Below, piece after piece: positions 37,001 to 48,300 of a DNA stretch of 64,000 nt. Made by a program: the position numbers and the translations under genes. Below the pieces are notes generated by a model that ran no database searches, was not told where the DNA came from, and saw only the letters and a program-made list of their open reading frames with translations. The stretch comes from Ciona intestinalis (Eukaryota; Chordata; Ascidiacea; Phlebobranchia; Cionidae): assembly GCF_000224145.3 (NCBI RefSeq), contig NW_004190347.2, positions 377,967 to 441,966 on the forward strand. The letters are read 5' to 3'. Each line of letters begins with the position of its first letter. Positions within the stretch are counted from its first letter, which is position 1.

Positions 37001-40000
37001 TATACTTTTGATCTTCAACCAAAGAAAAATCAAATAGTGATCAAAGATGCGATGCAAAGTTGCGAAACATTGGCTGCAAAGTTAAAGTAAGATGAGGGTA
37101 GTAGCCAAGTACTATTTTACCCCAACTGTATAATGTATATACGCTGCAAGAATGTATGTAACTTATTTATCCTTGGATGGCGGGGCAACAACAGTCGTTA
37201 TACCACGGGTGTTCTGTTTTATACACCTCATGCCCTCTTACGAGTTACAACGTATGTAACTTATTTATCCTTGGATGGCAGGACAACGCCAGTCGTTATA
37301 CCACGGGTGTTCTGTTTCATACACCTCATGCCCGCTTACCAGTTACCACATATGTTTCTTTTTTGTGGGTGTTGTGTCCTTAGACAAGACACTTAACGAC
37401 AATCGCTTCAACCCAGTGATCACTAATGGGTTGTCCAAATTGTCAGCCATACAGAAGAAAATAGGTTTTATTCTTAACAACTTTTCTTAAATATTTAACT
37501 TAACTTTATCTGTCTTTAACTTAAGGTGTACGAGAGTAAAGTTAGTTTGTGAAACTTATTCCCCTCAACGTCTTGAAGCTTTAAGAAAAATACGGTGAGT
37601 TATAAGATTGAAACTCCATGCTCATTGTCAAATTAAGACATGCGTGTCTTCTTATACACCAGACACACATAGTGTATTCATACACCTCATGCTCTCTGTC
37701 AAATTAAGACATGCGTGTCTTCTTATACACCAGACACACATGGTGTATTCATACACCTCATGCTCACTGTCAAGTTAAACATGCGTGTCTTCTTATACAC
37801 CAGACACACATAGTGTATTCATACACCTCATGCTCACTGTCGAGACGTCATTGGTGCTTCTTATACACCAGACACACATGGTGTATAAATAAAACTCATG
37901 CTCATTGTCGAGTTATAACATGGTGTCTTCTTATACACCAGACACACATGGTGTATTCATACACCTCATGCTCTCTGTCAAATTAAGACATGCGTGTCTT
38001 CTTATACACCAGACACACATAGTGTATTCATACACCTCATGCTCACTGTCAAGTTAAACATGCGTGTCTTCTTATACACCAGACACACATGGTGTATTCA
38101 TACACCTCATGCTCACTGTCGAGTTATAACATGCGTGTCTTCTTATACACCAGACACACATAGTGTATTCATACACCTCATGCTCACTGTCGAGTTATAA
38201 CATGGGTGTCTTCTTATACACCAGACACACATGGTGTATTCATACACCTCATGCTCACTGTCAAATTATAACATGCGTGTCTTCTTATACACCAGACACA
38301 CATAGTGTATTCATACACCTCATGCTCACTGTCGAGTTGTAACATGGGTGTCTTCTTATACACCAGACACACATGGTGTATTCATACACCTCATGCTCAC
38401 TGTCGAGTTATAACATGGGTGTCTTCTTATACACCAGACACACATGGTGTATTCATACACCTCATGCTCACTGTNNNNNNNNNNNNNNNNNNNNNNNNNN
38501 NNNNNNNNNNNNNNNNNNNNNNNNNNNNNNNNNNNNNNNNNNNNNNNNNNNNNNNNNNNNNNNNNNNNNNNNNNNNNNNNNNNNNNNNNNNNNNNNNNNC
38601 TTGGTAACAGAACACTAGTGTTATAATGACTGCCATTGCTGTGGGGAAAATAAGTTACGTTCATTCATCAATAAATAAACATTAAAATAAACTTTCTATT
38701 CAACAGGCGAATGCGAAATTATCATCCACGAAGAGCGAATGGTTGAAACAACAAACATTGTATTTATCTGTTCAACATGTGTTGGATCATAATGAGGAGT
38801 GTGATGTAAGAACTTGGGTGTTTGTTGCAAACAATTGGATATTTCTGCTGAAAAATTTATTACAGTGGATTAGCCATGCTGTTATGTTAATGCTCTAAAA
38901 TTTAACAGCCAAAATACATTTTTGTAATGATAAGAATTTAAAAACCTATTTTCACCTAAACCAAGTATAAACCAACATTTTCTCTAGTTAGGGGAAGCCC
39001 CTAAAGCTTTTCAAATCGCTCAATGTTTGAATTCCGTCGACGAGGATTCGGCTTTCAATGTTCGGCGTCATGATCTTACTTCTATGTTGGATGATAAGGT
39101 TAGTTGGGTTGTAATGAATGAAGCTTATGTATAAATATAGAACAATAGTAAGGAATGTTACTTTTATCCTCCCATGGCAGAGCAACCGCAGTCATTATAA
39201 CACGGATGTTCTGTTTCATACACCTCGTGCCCGCTTACAAGTTACCACATATGTAACTTTGTAGGCGATTGTTCTTCTTAATTTAAACAGCCGACTATTG
39301 AATTCTATTATTATTTTTATCAAGATTTCTATGCTCATAAATGTTTTATAACATTTCTATGTCTCCCAGGAGAAACTCGACCAGGGGAAGAAATTACTTT
39401 CGCAAAAAGTTGAAACGCACTTGAGCAACACTTGTTTAAATTTAATGAAAATTCATGACCTGCCCAAACTATCAGGTAAACAGGAATTCAGTCTTGGTAA
39501 TCTTGCTCTTATATATTATATAAGGATTTCTGAATATCTTAAACTAGTTGAATAAAAGTGTAAAAAAAAGACAAAAGCATGGATATGTAAATTATTATTT
39601 GTGAAATAAAAGAGAATGAAAACATGTCCCATCTCACCCCAACCTACTATATAGGAATTTATAACTAGCTAAATGCATGTATATTGTACACATACAATAT
39701 ATATATATATATTATATATTGTATGTGTAAGCAACAATATTGACTTCATCCGAAAACAAACTCACCACCAGAGAATGGCAAAGTATTACACGCACGTGCC
39801 TTACAACTCGGAGAAATGGTGAAAAATGAAAAACTTGAATTTGCAAAATTGGATAAATATTCATCTGAACTGGGAGAGAAACTGCTGGACCTTTATGTGG
39901 ATTATCATCAGGTAAATAAAGAAAATAATAAATAAAAATGTTTTTGAGAAGTAATACTTCAAAAAGTTACATACGTGGTTACTGGTAAGCTGGCACGAGG

Positions 40001-41419
40001 TGTATGAAACAGAACACCTGTGTTATAACGACTGTCGTTGCCCCGTCATGCGAGGATAAATATTCATATTTCTCTTTATTTTTTACCATTTTAAGTACAA
40101 TTTTTAAAACTAACAAGTTCACACACTCACTCACTGGAAGAACTTCCAACAGTCATTGCTTGTGGTATTTTAAACTTATTACCTACATTATTACATCATA
40201 GATATCATGATGTTATCATTAATATTACAGGAGCTTCATAATTGCGTTGACTCACTCACGGAAATATTATCCAAATATACTTTTGATCTTCAACCAAGGA
40301 AAAATCAAATAGTGATCAAAGATGCGATGCAGAGTTGCGAAACATTGGCTGCAAAGTTAAAGTAAGTTGAAGGTAGATATGTAGTAACCTGTTATGGTAT
40401 ACCTATATCTTATAGTTAGATAGATTTTTTAATACTAAACGGGACGATCAAGGAAATGAAAGCATGTGCTATTTTACCCCAACATAATATATATAAGCTG
40501 CAAGAATGAATGTAACTTATTTATCCTCGCATGGCGGGGCAACGACAGTTGTTATAACACGAGTGTTCTGTTTCATACACCTCGTGCCCGCTTATGAGTT
40601 ACCACGTATGTAACTTATTTATCCTCGCATGGCGGGCAATGACAGTTGTTATAACACGGGTATTCTGTTTCATACACTTCGTGCCAGTTTACCAGTTACC
40701 ACAAATGTGATTTTTTGTTGTAGATTATTTTTGTTTGTATGCAGACTTAATTCTGCAGCTACCGTTATTGGCGTATCAGTATGTGTCCTTGGGCAAGACA
40801 CTCAAGGGCAATTGCTCCAACTCAGTAGTCACTAATGGGTTGTCCAAATTATCAGTCATAAAAGACAAAAAGTTTCATTGCTTTTACATGCTGTTAACTT
40901 TGTCTTTAACTAAAGGTGTACGAGAGTAAAGTTAGTTTGTGAAACTTATTCCCCTCAACGTCTTGAAGCTTTGAAGAAAATACGGTGAGTTATAAAATTG
41001 AAACTCCATGCTCATTGTCAAATTAAGACATAGTTTATCATACACCTCATGCTCATTGTCGAGTTATAACATGGACATGGGTGTCTTCTTATACACCAGA
41101 CACACATGGTGTATTCATACACCTCATGCTCACTGTCGAGTTATAACATGGGTGTCTTCTTATACACCAGACACACATGGTGTATTCATACACCTCATGC
41201 TCACTACCTGAAGACTTACTTGTTCCCACCCACAGTTTGCACCAAGAGGAAACCTCCACCCTCCTCCACACCGAGTTGGAACGAATAAACCTTCGATTGG
41301 AAGCTTACAAGAATATGGGAGGAGAGTTTGAAGCGATTGCGCGAAAATATTCGGAAGTCCGATCAGAAATTGATAAAAACCAATCTACTATGGAACAGAT
41401 CAAGAGATCAATGAAATAA
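34084..41419 (+). CDS. HAUS4: HAUS augmin-like complex subunit 4 (HAUS4)
   Basis: Exons: 34084-34209, then 34561-34659, 34842-34952, 35228-35333, 35613-35752, 36956-37086, 37526-37594 (first copy), and last exon 41236-41419. They join in phase to about 321 aa; human HAUS4 is 363. An allelic second copy of exons 2-7 lies at 38707-40984. The protein is largely helical and charged. The C-terminal exon (LEAYKNMGGEFEAIARKYSE) resembles the human end SYEVLGEEFDRLVKEYTVLK, and TLYLSVQHVLDHNEECD matches the conserved N-terminal region. HAUS4 is part of the augmin octamer that recruits gamma-tubulin to spindle microtubules. The identification rests on this C-terminal similarity and on overall coiled-coil layout, so it is firm but not absolute. 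AATAAA at 41490-41495 is a likely poly(A) signal. Confidence 0.85.
34290..34520 (+). mobile_element. SINE, tRNA-headed composite family (partial)
   Basis: GTGGTTCAAGGCTTGTCGCT (B-box-like), then GTGTCCTTGGGCAAGAAACT, CCCAGTAGTCACTAATGG and a tail-type block ending near ATTCATCAAT. The 5' tRNA A-box part is missing here. From memory this resembles the Ciona composite SINE named Cics-1. Confidence 0.65.
35815..36790 (-). repeat. 98-bp SINE-tail array, about 10 copies, HAUS4 intron 5 (first allele)
   Basis: Tandem reverse-oriented units, GAGGATAAATAAGTTACATA, GGTGTATGAAACAGAACACC, GTGTTATAACGACTGTCGTT. The 3' units form a sub-array in which CGGACACGAAGTGTATG and TTATATCCATTGTCG variants alternate with standard ones. 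The matching intron of the second allele has a single unit (39966-40065). Confidence 0.93.
37145..37480 (+). repeat. Two SINE-tail units plus SINE body
   Basis: GTAACTTATTTATCCTTGGA twice, then TTGTGTCCTTAGACAAGACA and CCCAGTGATCACTAATGGGT. HAUS4 intron 6, first allele; the corresponding stretch in the second allele is 40508-40860. Confidence 0.8.
37621..38474 (+). repeat. 71-bp minisatellite, about 12 copies, running into a gap
   Basis: Units are near-identical apart from some carrying AAATTAAGACATGCGTGTCT in place of GAGTTATAACATGGGTGTCT, and one is shortened (37850-37880). The array reaches the N gap at 38475, so its true length is unknown. The other allele has about 2.5 units at 41030-41207. 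Confidence 0.95.
38475..38599. other. Assembly gap (125 N) between allelic contigs
   Basis: The sequence after the gap (CTTGGTAACAGAACACTAGT) is the same as that at about 34454, and the sequence before it is the minisatellite that reappears at 41030-41207. The gap therefore joins two overlapping versions of one locus. Confidence 0.9.
38600..41030 (+). other. HAUS4: Second (allelic) copy of HAUS4 exons 2-7
   Basis: Exons 38707-38805, 38988-39098, 39370-39475, 39772-39911, 40231-40361 and 40916-40984 repeat those at 34561-37594 with a few substitutions and matching introns. Coding differences include ACC to ACG in STKSEW (Thr silent), CGGGCG to CAGGGG (RA to QG), AAATTT to AAAATT (KF to KI) and CCAAAG to CCAAGG (PK to PR). 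This copy lacks exon 1 and flows straight into exon 8; the first copy has exon 1 but no exon 8. That is what two haplotypes placed in tandem would look like. The acceptor of exon 5 here has an extra CACCAC. Confidence 0.88.
39966..40065 (-). repeat. 98-bp SINE-tail unit, single copy (second allele)
   Basis: One reverse-oriented unit at the position of the ten-unit array in the first allele. Confidence 0.85.
41030..41207 (+). repeat. 71-bp minisatellite, about 2.5 copies (second allele), HAUS4 intron 7
   Basis: TCGAGTTATAACATGGACATGGGTGTCTTC, showing a 6-bp GGACAT insertion, then two standard units up to CATGCTCACT; the last HAUS4 exon follows about 30 bp later. Confidence 0.93.
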
Positions 41420-41634
41420 AGATTAACTTTTTGTGCTGCAAGAAATACATGTGATGTTTAAATTTTGTCGATTTTTTCATTGTCGTAGAAATAAATGTTG
41501 TGATTAAATTTGTTGCAGGATTTTCTTGTTTGAAATCTAGTCATGGTTTAAAATCAAGGATCATATACCATGTACATGTCTGCACAAGTATAAATAAAGT
41601 TGAAAAGTTCTTTTCAAACAAACTCTCAACTGTA

Positions 41635-41815
41635 CTATATTATAAGATATCTATGAACCTCGGACTATATTATAAGATATCTATGAACCTCGGACTATAT
41701 TATAAGATATCTATGAACCTCGGACTATATTATAAGATATCTGTGAACCTCCAACTATATTATAAGATATCTATGGACATCGGACTATATTATAAGCTAT
41801 CTATGAACCTCAGAT
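41635..41815. repeat. 30-bp tandem repeat, 6 copies, 3' of HAUS4
   Basis: Unit ACTATATTATAAGATATCTA followed by TGAACCTCGG. 30 is a multiple of 3, so it stays open as a ten-residue peptide repeat, but it lies beyond the HAUS4 stop and poly(A) signal. Confidence 0.93.
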
Positions 41816-42249
41816 GTAAGACCAGCAATAACGGTTTAATATTTTTTCAATCTCCATATTCAATCTTATGCTTAAGTAATTTTGTGATATAAAGTATTTT
41901 ATTCAATGTTAAACTATCATGTGTTTGCTTTCTATGGTTTGGCATATTTGTGGTAAAAAGCCCAGAAGTGACTTGCTTATTTATTAAGCACAACAGTTAG
42001 ACATAAATGAGTAAATGTACAAAGACCAAAGTTAAAAATATAAAATGATTTAGTAACAAAATATTATGAATATTATAAATTTTTATTTAATTAATATTCT
42101 GAGTTTGGTCTCATAAAGTAAAAAAGAAAATATTTTGCATTGAAAACATACAAAAAAGATGGTTATTTGTTAACTAACAACAAAAACAACGTGCGTAAAG
42201 TAAAAATTGAGCAAAGAAATATTGAAAAGTGAGACAACAGACCCAAAAT

Positions 42250-42346
42250 GCACACAACAAGCCCCAAAGTGCACACAACAAGCCCAAAGTGCACACAACA
42301 AGCCCAAAGTGCACACAACAAGCCCAAAGTGCACACAACAAGCCCC
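42250..42346. repeat. 20-bp tandem repeat in the receptor 3' UTR
   Basis: About five copies of GCACACAACAAGCCCAAAGT directly after the minus-strand stop codon. Confidence 0.93.
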
Positions 42347-45300
42347 TTACACAGCAGTTCCCCTTTTCTTCTCTTTTGATCTTCTGCACAGCAAACAACA
42401 GACTATGAGTGAAATAATGAACGCCAACAACGCAATTCCAACTCCAACAGAAACAGCAATGATTGTTTCAGTTGTCCAGAAATCTGAAATTATAATAAGA
42501 ACTATCATGTGTCATTCTGTTTTGTTTTAAATTTCAATGTACAGTTTTGAGACTTTCTCCTAATTGTTAATCTGTGGTGCTTTAATCTGGTGCCGTGGCA
42601 AAGTGGTTAGCGCCTTAATGCTGCTATTTGTCATTACTCAGGATAAATAACTTACATATGAGGTAACTCGTAAGCGGGCACGATGTGTATGAAACAGAAC
42701 ACCCATGTTATAACGACTGTTGTTGTCCCGCCATGCGATGATAAATAAGTTACATTTATTCAAGTACAAGCAAATATATTACTTGTACTTGGAGGAAACT
42801 CTGTTCGGCTTTTTGTTGTTGCTGTTGTTGTTGTTTTTGTTGTGGGACTTTTGGTTGTAGGCTTTTCTGTTGTCTGACTTTTTGTTGTTGCTGGATTAAC
42901 AGTTGTTGTACTTTGTGTTTGCTTTGTAGTGTGACCTTTTGTTGTTATTGCTTCTGTTGTTGCAACGGCTAGAATATAAACAGCAACAAATTAAAATTTT
43001 ATAAAACTAAAAAAAAATACTTACCATTATATTTAACATTAAATAATTATTATTCATCTCTTCAAAAACAATTGCAAAGATCATATTAAAAAATTGTTAC
43101 AGACTCTAGTAGCTTTAAGGTAACCTATAACTTGTAGTATGCTGTTGTATTAGGTAAACTTTAAATGTTTAAAATAAAGAGTATCTAACTAAAAACATTA
43201 AAGAACGTTTGAAATATAAAAATGTTTGAAATATAAAAATACACTGCAGTCCTTATAACCTTGGTGTTCTGTTTCATATACCTCGTGCCCGCTTAAGAGT
43301 TACCACGTATCTTACTTATTTATCCTAGAATGGTGGGGCAACAACAGTCGTTATAACACGGGTGTTCTGTTTCACACACCTCATGCCCGCTTAAGAGTTA
43401 CCACGTATGTAACTTATTTACCCTCGCATGGCGGGGCAACAACAGTTGTTATAACATGGGTGTTCTGTTTCATACACCTTGTTCTCATTCCTGCTTAGGA
43501 GTTACCGTCCTTGTAGCTTATTTTCTCGGGGCACAACACAGGTATTCTGTTTCATACAACTCGTACCCAATTATGATGATTTTTTAATCTTTGGCTGACA
43601 ATTTAGACAACACTTTACCTGGTGGTTGAAACACGTCGTGTATTTCCGTGGGTGAAAGCTCGCGATACCAGACTTTCATTTCATCGATGTCTATGGACAA
43701 CTTGGTACTTCCAAAGTGGAGGTTGTAGAATGACGGGGTTGTGGAATACGTGTCAATTTTTGACGGGGTGGCGTAGCTTGGTTCGCTACCGTTAATGTAG
43801 AACTGTAGAAACGCAATATTATCTAACGGTTATAATTGATTTTTTTATCTCTTTTAAACCGGATAGTGTGGTCGCGTTGATTAAATTCAAAAAAGAAGGA
43901 TAAGGAAATAAAGTGGTGAAAAACTACTTGAGGGGAAGTATTAATTAACAAAGAGTGGCTGCTAAACTAAAAATATCTTACATTCCGTCATTTGACCCAA
44001 CAAAAGTAAAGTTTTATAAGTTACTTTTACACCACACTTTGCAGTTCACTTACTTTAACACCGTTTTCAGGTGACCATGTCATTGCTACGTGTGTCCATG
44101 TGTTAAGTGGAATCAAGTCACGAGATATTGAAGCTATGTATCTTGTCTCTGCAGGTATGGAGTGTGTTAGAAACTTAGAATAATTATTTATAAACAAAGG
44201 GTGAGAGTTTGGGCTTTGCAAATTCATTTTTGTCACTTTTTTCTCTTTTTAACAATTTAATTTGCACTTGGATTGTGGCATGCGAGGTACAATAGATAGA
44301 TATGTACATTACAATAAAGTTTGAAGTATTAACAATAGAGGAGCCATATTTTACAGACTATATATACATACTGATACACACTAATCTATTCTATATGGGT
44401 GAGGTTCTACAGTGAGGCACGCCATGGGATCTGGGATTTAGACCAGAGTTGGCCCATTACCCAACATTGTATATGGACATTATATTCTATATGGGTGAGG
44501 TCCTACAGTAAGCCATGCCATGGGACCTGGGATTTAGACCAGGGTTGACCCATTACCCCAACATTGTATATGCACATTCTATTCTATATGGGTGAGGTCC
44601 TACAGTGAGGCAAGCCATAGGACCTGGGATTTAGACCAGAGTTGGCCATTACCTCAACATTGTATATGCACATTCTATTCTATATGGGTAAGGTCCTACA
44701 GTGAGGCATGCCATGGGGCCTGGGATTTAGACCAGAGTTGGCCATTACCTCAACATTGTATATGCACATTCTATTCTATATGGGTAAGGTCCTACAGTGA
44801 GGCAAGCCATGGGACCAGGGATTTAGACCAGAGTTGGCCATTACCCCAACATTGTATATGCACATTCTATTCTATATGGGTAAGGTCCTACAGTGAGGCA
44901 AGCCATGGGACCTGGGATTTAGACCAGAGTTGGCCCAATACCCCAACATTGTATATGCACATTCTATTCTATATGGGTGAGGTTCTACAGTGAGGTACGC
45001 CATGGGACGTGGGGTTTAGGTCAGAGTTAAAACTCACGATTAGCAAATACAACGTGTGCAACATATTCAACTCTATTAGAGTGCGGGTACATCGCGAACC
45101 CAGGTCCAGTCAGTGGGAAAACATTGGTTGTGAAAGTTGAACCGAATAAGAATGTTGAAGGCCATTCCCGAACATATAACCAGTTGGATATGCTGGCACC
45201 TAGGGTTGGGTAAAAGGTTACTAAGTTATGTTAAAGAAATTCTATTTTGCCGAGTCCCGAAAAGTTACTAATTAAAGTATCACCCACAAAGTTACACATG

Positions 45301-48300
45301 TGGTAACTTGTAAGTGGACACAAGGTGTATGAAACATAACCCCTGTGTTATAACAACTGTCGTTATCCAACCACCAGGGGAAAGTTACATTCATTCAAAG
45401 TAAGTTCATATGTTCAAGTTATAATTAAATTATAACTAATGGCTTTTAAACTAGATACAATTGGACTATAATACCAAAGCAAATCAGTTTTCCAAAAGAG
45501 AAAGTGCAACCTATTAAATAAACACTGTATTATGTATTTGCACTGTTTGTTTTTTTATTTAAGTAAATTGCCTACAAATATAGCCAGCCCAAACTCTAAG
45601 CATATATATTAATAACTTTATTTGTCTCTTCGATTACGGTAGCACAGATTTAGAAATATTTAAACGAAAAGACAGGATATTGCAACAAAACAACAGTTGT
45701 TAAAACAAGCTCACAGTTAAAAACATATTTGCATTTAATTGGAAGGAAATAAGCGTGATCTCTACCCCTAGCAGACAAACAAGCCTTTTAGGTTTAATTA
45801 TTATCAAGCTAAACTTATAATACAAATAAGAGTGTGCGTAATACAAACAACATAATTACCTCCATTACATGACTGGGGTTCAAACATACAATTACGAGCC
45901 AGTGTTGGTGAACTCGTCCCAATTCTGACGGAACTTTTGTCAATCCTTAATGCATTTCCATCGTAACCAGGAACCACAGCTGTAATTAATTAATTGTTAA
46001 TTAAAATTCAATGGGTTAAATTATTGTAAGGTGTTAGTTACGTGTAGAACAGATTAAATATGTAATTGTAACTGAGTGTTATACATGGTTAAACGGTCCA
46101 TTTGAAAAGTAAACGAGTGTATTTATAACTTTGTTGTGTATTGAGGTAACATTAAGTTTAAGGACACGAATGATTAAATGTAACTTATTAATCCTTGAGT
46201 GCAAGGCAATGACAGTCGTTAAAACACGGGTGTTTTGTTTTATACACCTCGTGCCCGCTTACAAGTTGCCACGTATGTAAATTATCTATCCTAACATGGC
46301 GGGGNNNNNNNNNNNNNNNNNNNNNNNNNNNNNNNNNNNNNNNNNNNNNNNNNNGGTGAAAACTACTTGAGGGAAGTAACGAAGTATTAATAACAAGAGT
46401 TGGCTGCTAAACTAAAATATCTTACATTCCGTCATTTGACCCAACAAAAGTAAAGTTTTATAAGTTACTTTTACACCACACTTTGCAGTTCACTTACTTT
46501 AACACCGTTTTTAGGTGACCATGTCATTGCTACGTGTGTCCATGTGTTAAGTGGGATCAAGTCACGAGATATTGAAGCTATGTATCTTGTCTCTGCAGGT
46601 ATGGAGTGTGTTAGAAACTTAGAATAATTATTTATAAACAAAGGGTGAGAGTTTGGGTTTTGCAAATTCATTTTTGTCACTTTTTTCTCTTTTTAACAAT
46701 TTAATTTGCACTTGGATTGTGGCATGCGAGGTATGATACATAGATATGTACATAACAATAAAGTTTGAAGTATTAACAATAGAGGAGCCATATTTTACAG
46801 ACTATATATACATACTGATACACACTAATCTATTCTGTATGGGTGAGGTTCTACAGTGAGGCACACCATGGGACCTGGGATTTAGATTAGAGTTGGCCAT
46901 TACTCCAACACTGTATATGCACATTCTATTCTATATGGGTGAGGTCCTACAGTGAGGCATGTCGTGGGACCTGGGATTTAGACCAGAGTTGGCCATTACC
47001 CCAACATTGTATATGCATATTCTATTCTATATGGGTGAGGTTCTACAGTGAGGCATGCCATGGGACCTGGGATTTAGACCAGAGTTGGACCATTACCCCA
47101 ACATTGTATATGCACATTCTATTCTATATGGGTGAGGTCCTACAGTGAGGTACGCCATGGGACGTGGGATTTAGACCAGAGTTGGACCATTACCCCAACA
47201 TTGTATATGCACATTCTATTCTATATGGGTGAGGTTCTACAGTGAGGTACGCCATGGGACGTGGGGTTTAGGTCAGAGTTAAAACTCACGATTAGCAAAT
47301 ACAACGTGTGCAACATATTCAACTCTATTAGAGTGCGGGTACATCGCGAACCCAGGTCCAGTCAGTGGGAAAACATTGGTTGTGAAAGTTGAACCGAATA
47401 AGAATGTTGAAGGCCATTCACGAACATATAACCAGTTGGATATGCTGGCACCTAGGGTTGGGTAAAAGGTTACTAAGTTATGTTAAAGAAATTCTATTTT
47501 GCCGAGTCCCGAAAAGTTACTAATTAAAGTATCACCCACAAAGTTACACATGTGGTAACTTGTAAGTGGACACAAGGTGTATGAAACATAACCCCTGTGT
47601 TATAACAACTGTCGTTATCCAACCACCAGGGGAAAGTTACATTCATTCAAAGTAAGTTCATATGTTCAAGTTATAATTAAATTATAACTAATGGCTTTTA
47701 AACTAGATACAATTGGACTATAATACCAAAGCAAATCAGTTTTCCAAAAGAGAAAGTGCAACCTATTAAATAAACACTGTATTATGTATTTGCACTGTTT
47801 GTTTTTTTATTTAAGTAAATTGCCTACAAATATAGCCAGCCCAAACTCTAAGCATATATATTAATAACTTTATTTGTCTCTTCGATTACGGTAGCACAGA
47901 TTTAGAAATATTTAAACGAAAAGACAGGATATTGCAACAAAACAACAGTTGTTAAAACAAGCTCACAGTTAAAAACATATTTGCATTTAATTGGAAGGAA
48001 ATAAGCGTGATCTCTACCCCTAGCAGACAAACAAGCCTTTTAGGTTTAATTATTATCAAGCTAAACTTATAATACAAATAAGAGTGTGCGTAATACAAAC
48101 AACATAATTACCTCCATTACATGACTGGGGTTCAAACATACAATTACGAGCCAGTGTTGGTGAACTCGTCCCAATTCTGACGGAACTTTTGTCAATCCTT
48201 AATGCATTTCCATCGTAACCAGGAACCACAGCTGTAATTAATTAATTGTTAATTAAAATTCAATGGGTTAAATTATTGTAAGGTGTTAGTTACGTGTAGA

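Larger units (their letters stand above)
41420..42346. other. Tail-to-tail interval between HAUS4 and the receptor gene
   Basis: Holds the HAUS4 3' UTR and poly(A) signal, the 30-bp array, an AT-rich stretch, and the receptor 3' UTR with the 20-bp array. TTTATT at 42082-42087 is an AATAAA on the minus strand, a candidate poly(A) signal for the receptor gene. Confidence 0.6.
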
